Source: Tragulus kanchil (taxonomy: Eukaryota; Chordata; Mammalia; Artiodactyla; Tragulidae). From it: a DNA stretch of 64,000 bases. The notes below the pieces were generated by a model. That model was not told the origin of the DNA, ran no database searches, and worked only from the letters and a program-made list of their open reading frames with translations. Below, piece by piece: positions 57,372 through 64,000 of the stretch. The translations under genes were made by a program, and so were the position numbers. Each line of letters starts with the position of its first letter. Position 1 is the first letter of the stretch. Where the stretch lies: the NCBI GenBank assembly GCA_022376925.1, contig JAIOJX010000004.1, forward strand, positions 179,395,501 through 179,459,500, given 5' to 3'.

Positions 57372-59408
57372 GCCTTCTCCCTGCTGCCGCTGGCCAGGGG
57401 AGCCCGCTCTTCTAGGCACACGCCCCCTTCTCTGGGGTAGGTGTGCAGCACCCCCGCCCCTTCCCGCACACGCTTGAGGCGCACATCGACTTCCAGGAGC
57501 AAGAAAGGAGCCCCTGGCGCCATGGAGAAAGGACAAGCAGGCTCCTCCTGCGCGGCGGGGACCTCGGGTGGGCAGCAGGCTCCAGCAGCGCTTTTCCTTC
57601 TTTTGCTCTCCGCGTGCCAAGCACCGGGTGTCTTCTCCCTCCTGGGAGGGTGTATATATGTAGCATGCCGTGGGAAACCGAGGCGGGGAGAGCGGGATGA
57701 TGCCCGTGGTCCAGCACAGATGGGCAAGACCAGCCCGCCCCTTGCCTGGGTGGAGGGACGGCCACCTAGGGAGGTGCACACATGAAGCACGTGCCAAAGC
57801 CATGGGTGAAACAGACCAGGGCCTAGGGCCGTTGAGCTGTGCCCCTCCCTCAGCAGGGGGAGGCTGCCTGTGAGGGGGTGCTCAGGGTGCAGGCTGGGAC
57901 TGGCCCCCAGGCACAAGGCTGCTGGGAGAGGCCGCTGGGCTCCTCCAGACGCCCTGGCCAGCCGCTGAGGCCCACGGCATTCCGGAAGGGCTTCTGCACA
58001 CTGTGTCCCGGGTCAGAGCGGACCAGGGGCTTCTTGTGCCCTGGAGAGTCTGGCTCCTTGGAGCCTGTAGGCGTCCCTTCTGCTGGGACCCCAGGTGTCT
58101 TCTCTCTCCCGATGCTGGGACTGGGGCCGGCTCTGCTCCCCACCCCTGCTCAGGCCCCCTTCTTTCCGGAGCCAGCTTGCCGCATTGGTTCAGGGTGAAG
58201 CTGCCCAGACCAGTCCTTTGGGGTCAGCTGGCAGAGTTGAGAGAGCTCCCTGGGCTCGTGATGGTCCAGTGATAGATACCACAAGTGGACAATTCAGGGT
58301 CGAAGGCGGGAGCTCTGAGGTCTGGTTCTCGGCAGAGGCCGGGCTACCCCTGCCTTCTCTCCTCAGGGTCCTACGATGGCCACGTACCAGGTGGTAGAGC
58401 TGCGGATCCTGACGAACTGGGGCCACCCCGAGTACACCTGCATCTACCGCTTCAGGGTGCATGGGGAGCCCGCCCACTAGGCCTTCTCCCTGCTGCCGCT
58501 GGCCAGGGGAGCCCGCTCTTCTAGGCACACGCCCCCTTCTCTGGGGTAGGTGTGCAGCACCCCCGCCCCTTCCCGCACACGCTTGAGGCGCACATCGACT
58601 TCCAGGAGCAAGAAAGGAGCCCCTGGCGCCATGGAGAAAGGACAAGCAGGCTCCTCCTGCGCGGCGGGGACCTCGGGTGGGCAGCAGGCTCCAGCAGCGC
58701 TTTTCCTTCTTTTGCTCTCCGCGTGCCAAGCACCGGGTGTCTTCTCCCTCCTGGGAGGGTGTATATATGTAGCATGCCGTGGGAAACCGAGGCGGGGAGA
58801 GCGGGATGATGCCCGTGGTCCAGCACAGATGGGCAAGACCAGCCCGCCCCTTGCCTGGGTGGAGGGACGGCCACCTAGGGAGGTGCACACATGAAGCACG
58901 TGCCAAAGCCATGGGTGAAACAGACCAGGGCCTAGGGCCGTTGAGCTGTGCCCCTCCCTCAGCAGGGGGAGGCTGCCTGTGAGGGGGTGCTCAGGGTGCA
59001 GGCTGGGACTGGCCCCCAGGCACAAGGCTGCTGGGAGAGGCCGCTGGGCTCCTCCAGACGCCCTGGCCAGCCGCTGAGGCCCACGGCATTCCGGAAGGGC
59101 TTCTGCACACTGTGTCCCGGGTCAGAGCGGACCAGGGGCTTCTTGTGCCCTGGAGAGTCTGGCTCCTTGGAGCCTGTAGGCGTCCCTTCTGCTGGGACCC
59201 CAGGTGTCTTCTCTCTCCCGATGCTGGGACTGGGGCCGGCTCTGCTCCCCACCCCTGCTCAGGCCCCCTTCTTTCCGGAGCCAGCTTGCCGCATTGGTTC
59301 AGGGTGAAGCTGCCCAGACCAGTCCTTTGGGGTCAGCTGGCAGAGTTGAGAGAGCTCCCTGGGCTCGTGATGGTCCAGTGATAGATACCACAAGTGACAT
59401 TCAGGGTA
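57188..59408 (+). repeat. SUN2: Tandem direct duplication 12 covering the last SUN2 exon
   Basis: 57188-58300 repeats as 58301-59408 at offset 1,109. It includes the terminal coding segment, the stop codon and about 930 bp of 3'UTR. Copy 1's end reads 'agtggacaattcagggtcg' where copy 2 has 'agtgacattcagggtatc'. Confidence 0.92.
58367..58480 (+). pseudogene. SUN2: Duplicate of SUN2 terminal coding exon
   Basis: Same coding segment and stop (TAG at 58478-58480) as 57258-57371, with the acceptor tcctcag intact. Either copy could serve as the real last exon. Confidence 0.85.
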
Positions 59409-59972
59409 TCATGGGGGAGGAGGTCTCTGCATTGCAGGTCCCGCCCGACCCTGTCAGGCCCCGATGTAGGAGTCCCCAGTCCTAGAACACCCCTGGGGGC
59501 TTGCTTGGCTCTTGCTCGATTGTTTCTTTTCTCATTTTCTAGGCGGAGCAGCCATGGGTGGGGGGTTGGGTGAGGAGGGAGGGCTGAGATGGGAGCTTTT
59601 GGACCCATCAGGTCCTGCTCTGTTGTGTATATATTTTTTCAAGGTCTGTTTTTTAACTGAGAAGCTAAGGGCTTGATTTCTTGCCCCGTTCTGTGGGGCC
59701 TGGGGTGAGTTCAGCTCCTTGTAGCCTGGCTGCCAGGAGGGGCCCGGGGCACTGGTTTTCACGCTGGTTCATTCCGGCCTGGGGAGGGGCAGGAAGGGCT
59801 GCCGCAGGTGGGTGCCCTGGACGGTTCCTGAGGATGGGGCTGGAACCCCTGCGGCCCCAGCGCCGGCCCGTCTCCAAGCGACCAGGTTTTGTTTGGCATT
59901 CTCCTGTCACAAATGCTGCACTATTGGTTCTTAATTTTTTATCTCCAGATTCTAATTTATGCCTGTGCAAAA

Positions 59973-59978
59973 AATAAA
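59973..59978 (+). terminator. SUN2: SUN2 polyadenylation signal (AATAAA)
   Basis: Canonical AATAAA followed within 25-40 bp by a GT-rich element ('gtgtgtgctgtgatttttat'). It is the first strong signal after the SUN2 stop. Cleavage is expected near 59990-59998. Confidence 0.88.
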
Positions 59979-59995
59979 TTATGCCCAGGATTAAG

Positions 59996-61700
59996 CGAGT
60001 GTGTGCTGTGATTTTTATCGGGCCATTGCATGGGACTCGGGTCTTAGGGAAAAAGAGAATTCTTTGCCAAAACTGTCCCAAAGGCTTACCTCCTAAGCTT
60101 TGGAAACCCAGGCTTCTCAGCTGTGATGGGAGGTGGGACCTGAGGCTGCCCTGTTCCAGTGATGCTGGGCTCGAAGGTGGCAGGAGAAAGGGAGGTAGCT
60201 TTGTTGGCCATCACTGATGTTCGCCGCGAAGCAGGAGGCTTGCCCTGCATCTTAGGAGCAGGGATAGGAGTTGCCCACTTGACTCTGAGCTCGCCAGCCA
60301 CCAGCCAGACTTCCCCTCCACGGGAGTTAGACCCTCGTCCCTTGTACCAGTGCTGCCGTCGGATAGGCAGGTCCTCTGGAGAGCCAGCTTGGCAGTTGCG
60401 GGGAACAGGTCCTAGCCCTTCCCTGCAAACACCTCCCCAGATTCAGAGCCTTCCTGAGCAGCTCCTGGCGCCAGGGGTGGTTCCCCACCTGGACTCTGAA
60501 CACATGCCTCATCCTGACCATGGCACCTGGCCCAGGGCAGGGCCCCATCACAGCTGACAACATAAAGGCAGGTGCAGGTCAGCAGGAGGAGCTGGGAGAA
60601 GTGCCAGAGGAGAGGGGGCTGGGCAGCACACACAGCCTGGCGACTCTGGGCCGTTCCTCAAGCCCTCAGGCTTCACATCAGTAGCGCACTGATCCCAGGG
60701 CTCCTCCCTCACCTCCTGTCTCACTTAGCCCCGGCACTGTAGTTAGCACCAGTTTTCAACACATGCGACATCCCTAAGCAGCAGCAGGACACAGTTCCCG
60801 GAACCCACCACATGCAGTGCCAGTTCACGGCTCCGTTCACGCCCGGGGCCTGGCTGTGCCTGTTCAAATCTCAGGAGCCCTCCGGATACAGCGCGCACTC
60901 TGTCTTCTCTCTGGTCCATCCATGACCTGCTCTTCCCTGCACCACGACACCTTCCTGTTACCCTCCTCTGTGCTGGGGAGGCTGGTAGGCCAGAACACTG
61001 CGGGCTGGTGAATCCACGATGCCACACCTGCTAACTGCATCCCAGAAGGCTCTGGGTGTGCCACTCGAGATGACTCGGATGAACAACTTCATTCTTCATC
61101 AACCACAGAAGGGCTGGTATTTTGCTCCGAGTGGGCAGCTGGTGGGCTGAGACCCATACAGGGCCTGCGCAGTCCCAGCCAATGATGGTTAAGTGCTGTG
61201 GTCAGCCCCCTGGCTGGCAGGTGTGGGGCTGGTGACCACAGAGATCAGACTGACCTGAGTGTGTGAAGGCAGACGCCGGGGGAAGGCTGCTGCTAACCCT
61301 AAAGGAGGTGTTTATGCTCACAGGTCCCACGTGGTCAAGCCCCGTGGAAACAAATTCCACAGTGCCCGCCACGGCGACAGAGCTGAGGGTGCTGCTTGAC
61401 CTGGGACTCCTGACGGCACCGGGCAGCAGCCCCTCTAAGCAGAGCCAGAGTCACAAGCAAAGAAGAGCTAGCCAGCGACACAGGAGCCAGGGCGGGCTGG
61501 GGGCCTGCTGCAGCAGGTGGCTGGAACGGCAGGGGCTGGGGCGCTGCTCCCCTGAGCTCTTCTTGATTAAAAAGACATCACTGACGCAACCTCCCTTACA
61601 GAGGACTGTCACGTCTCCCTCACAGGCTGCGAATGGCAACACGAAGCGAGGGAGACGCCTGGCCCCGCCCCAGCTGTCCAGTAGAGCCGAGTCCACAGCC
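59996..61700. other. Intergenic DNA between convergent genes
   Basis: No recognised exon or full SINE. The frames at 60159-60557(+) and 61263-61712(+) have no known motifs. Confidence 0.45.
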
Positions 61701-62091
61701 CCTCTCCTCTGAGCCTGTCCCCCGGCTTGCGGCCCCTGTTACGGAATTGGGAGCCAGTGTGGGTCGTAGATCGCATGGTGACCACCCACCAGGTACCTCC
61801 CCCGGGCTGGGCAGATCAGGGCCTCACGCTCGTTCTCTCACTGAATCCTCACAGCAACCTGATGCAGGTATTCACCGCTCGCCGTAGATGAGGAAGCTGA
61901 GGTTTAGAGGATGCCAACCTGTCCGGGCTCACCGCTGGCAGAGAAGCCTGGGTTCTGAAGCCACGCCTGCCTGACAGGAGAAGCTGGGCTCCTCCTGGTC
62001 CGGCCCGCAGTCAGGGCTCCCAGGCAGGCAGAGCAAACGGAGGTCCCCCTGGCAGCACCTCCACCTGGAGGGGCTGGGCAGGGAACACGAC

Positions 62092-62869
62092 ACTGTCAAC
62101 TTGGAACAAACTTTTATTTCATGTGCTGGTCTGGTCGGTCCATGGCCACAGGTCAATGGTAAGGAGGGGAGGAGAGCGGACCAGCGGTCTGAAAACAGGA
62201 AGCGTGGTGAAGGGCTGGGGACGGAAGGGAGGCGAGGCTGAGGAAGGACCCAGCCAGGGAGGTGCCCCGGGCTGGAGAAAGAACATAGCTCTGCCCACCA
62301 GTCCCCGCTGAAGTAAGGGCTTCAGTCCCACAGCTCAGAGCAGGCTGTTCGGGGCTCGCGTTGCCCTCTCTAGCCTGGGCAATACCACCCCCCGCCCAGG
62401 CAAGGATTCTTCCTGAGGGCTTAATGCTCTGAGCTGGGTCTTTAAGAGCCCTTTTAACTGCCTCCTACCTGCCCTCCCTGCACCCCAACTGGAACTTCCG
62501 AGTCTGGGGCTCCAGCGTTTCATTTGTGCTCCTGGAGCAGCCGTGCTGGGGCGATGTGGGGAAGGACGGGCTCCGGCCTGGCTCAGACGCACACACAGCA
62601 CCCCCGCCAACAGGAGGGCTTGCTGACAGGACCCCGAGAGGCCGGCCCCCAGTCCGGGTTATCAGTACCACGAGGCCCAACAAGACTCAGAGGCCAAGTC
62701 CAAGCAGGAGGCAGTCCCCGGGCAGGCGAGGTGAGAGCCTCCAGCTGGACAGAGCCAGCTGAGGAGGGATCGCCCCAGCCAGCCAGGCAAACAGAAGATT
62801 GTCTCCAAGGGCAAGACAAGCCGCCAGCTGGGCTACCGGGGGTTCCCAGGTGGAGCTAGCCACCCAGCC
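62092..62869 (-). other. GTPBP1: Putative 3' end of a convergent gene, probably GTPBP1
   Basis: On the minus strand an AATAAA (62113-62118) inside 'catgaaataaaagtttgttc' is followed by a GT-rich 'gacagtgtcgtgttccc', a good polyadenylation context. No coding exon of this gene is recognised in the window. The name rests only on human order, where GTPBP1 converges on SUN2. The same end recurs at about 63235-64000. Confidence 0.4.
62113..62118 (-). terminator. Minus-strand AATAAA polyadenylation signal
   Basis: TTTATT on the plus strand, with a suitable downstream GT-rich element on the minus strand. A second representation is at 63256-63261, exactly 1,143 bp away. Confidence 0.6.
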
Positions 62870-64000
62870 CTCTCCTCTGAGCCTGGGCTGGCAGATCCAG
62901 TGTGGGTCGTAGATCGCATGGTGACCACCCACCAGGTACCTCCCCCGGGCTGGGCAGATCAGGGCCTCACGCTCGTTCTCTCACTGAATCCTCACAGCAA
63001 CCTGATGCAGGTATTCACCGCTCGCCGTAGATGAGGAAGCTGAGGTTTAGAGGATGCCAACCTGTCCGGGCTCACCGCTGGCAGAGAAGCCTGGGTTCTG
63101 AAGCCACGCCTGCCTGACAGGAGAAGCTGGGCTCCTCCTGGTCCGGCCCGCAGTCAGGGCTCCCAGGCAGGCAGAGCAAACGGAGGTCCCCCTGGCAGCA
63201 CCTCCACCTGGAGGGGCTGGGCAGGGAACACGACACTGTCAACTTGGAACAAACTTTTATTTCATGTGCTGGTCTGGTCGGTCCATGGCCACAGGTCAAT
63301 GGTAAGGAGGGGAGGAGAGCGGACCAGCGGTCTGAAAACAGGAAGCGTGGTGAAGGGCTGGGGACGGAAGGGAGGCGAGGCTGAGGAAGGACCCAGCCAG
63401 GGAGGTGCCCCGGGCTGGAGAAAGAACATAGCTCTGCCCACCAGTCCCCGCTGAAGTAAGGGCTTCAGTCCCACAGCTCAGAGCAGGCTGTTCGGGGCTC
63501 GCGTTGCCCTCTCTAGCCTGGGCAATACCACCCCCCGCCCAGGCAAGGATTCTTCCTGAGGGCTTAATGCTCTGAGCTGGGTCTTTAAGAGCCCTTTTAA
63601 CTGCCTCCTACCTGCCCTCCCTGCACCCCAACTGGAACTTCCGAGTCTGGGGCTCCAGCGTTTCATTTGTGCTCCTGGAGCAGCCGTGCTGGGGCGATGT
63701 GGGGAAGGACGGGCTCCGGCCTGGCTCAGACGCACACACAGCACCCCCGCCAACAGGAGGGCTTGCTGACAGGACCCCGAGAGGCCGGCCCCCAGTCCGG
63801 GTTATCAGTACCACGAGGCCCAACAAGACTCAGAGGCCAAGTCCAAGCAGGAGGCAGTCCCCGGGCAGGCGAGGTGAGAGCCTCCAGCTGGACAGAGCCG
63901 GCTGAGGAGGGATCGCCCCAGCCAGCCAGGCAAACAGAAGATTGTCTCCAAGGGGCAAGACAAGCCGCCAGCTGTCTCCGGGTCAAGGGGTGAAGGTCAG

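Larger units (their letters stand above)
57372..59995 (+). other. SUN2: SUN2 3' UTR (inflated by duplication 12)
   Basis: Extends from the TAG at 57369-57371 to the AATAAA at 59973. Removing the 1,109-bp duplicate gives a 3'UTR of about 1.5 kb. Confidence 0.75.
61701..63985 (+). repeat. Tandem direct duplication 13 (offset 1,143-1,168 bp)
   Basis: 61701-62869 repeats from 62870 to near the window end. The two copies share 'ctctcctctgagcctg' at 61702 and 62870. They then differ for about 45 bp, with 25 bp lost in copy 2, before matching closely from 61755/62898 at offset 1,143. It includes a MIR-like segment ('agatgaggaagctgaggttt') and the minus-strand polyadenylation signal. Confidence 0.88.

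Noticed and set aside
57078..57803. 241-residue minus-strand open frame over the SUN2 terminal exon
   Set aside because: Antisense shadow of the SUN2 last exon and 3'UTR; a near copy appears at 58190-58912 through duplication 12.
3307..63985. The regular 1.1-kb tandem pairs as a new class of mobile element or satellite
   Set aside because: The units share no sequence with one another, have no common ends or target-site duplications, and cut through exons. Edge-concentrated errors fit an assembly fault better.

Overview
The window is nuclear DNA from a ruminant artiodactyl. It holds many tRNA-derived SINEs of the Bov-tA/CHR type, Bov-A2-like elements and antisense fragments of the BovB LINE, around two mammalian genes with GT-AG introns, CpG-island promoters and AATAAA/ATTAAA polyadenylation signals. 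I cannot fix the species. Most open reading frames here are chance frames in introns, UTRs and repeats.

Layout. Positions 1-1640 are intergenic. A CpG-rich promoter and non-coding first exon of DNAL4 lie at about 1640-2290; its three coding exons are at 14148-14216, 15705-15788 and 17002-17166, with a polyadenylation signal at 18016. About 18 kb of SINE-bearing intergenic DNA follows. SUN2 starts in a CpG island near 35.9-36.6 kb, has its ATG at 40434 and its stop at 57369-57371, and polyadenylates near 59.99 kb. At the right edge a minus-strand polyadenylation signal (62113-62118) suggests the 3' end of a convergent gene, probably GTPBP1 from human 22q13.1 gene order. DNAL4 is an LC8-like dynein light chain of 105 residues. 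SUN2 is an inner nuclear membrane protein of the LINC complex; my exon join gives 725 codons, all in frame.

The strongest signal is structural and is probably not biology. Thirteen direct duplications, each about 1.04-1.17 kb, sit head-to-tail with no spacer. They ignore gene structure: several duplicate SUN2 exons, and one junction cuts through an exon and makes a frameshifted chimera. Differences between copies cluster at the junction-facing edges and are mostly one-base losses in homopolymers. This is what untrimmed overlaps between poorly polished contig ends would look like. Collapsing them reduces the window to about 49.6 kb and restores a clean SUN2 frame. One further anomaly is an inverted repeat of about 220 bp at 21.8/22.6 kb. 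I found no convincing new biological system.
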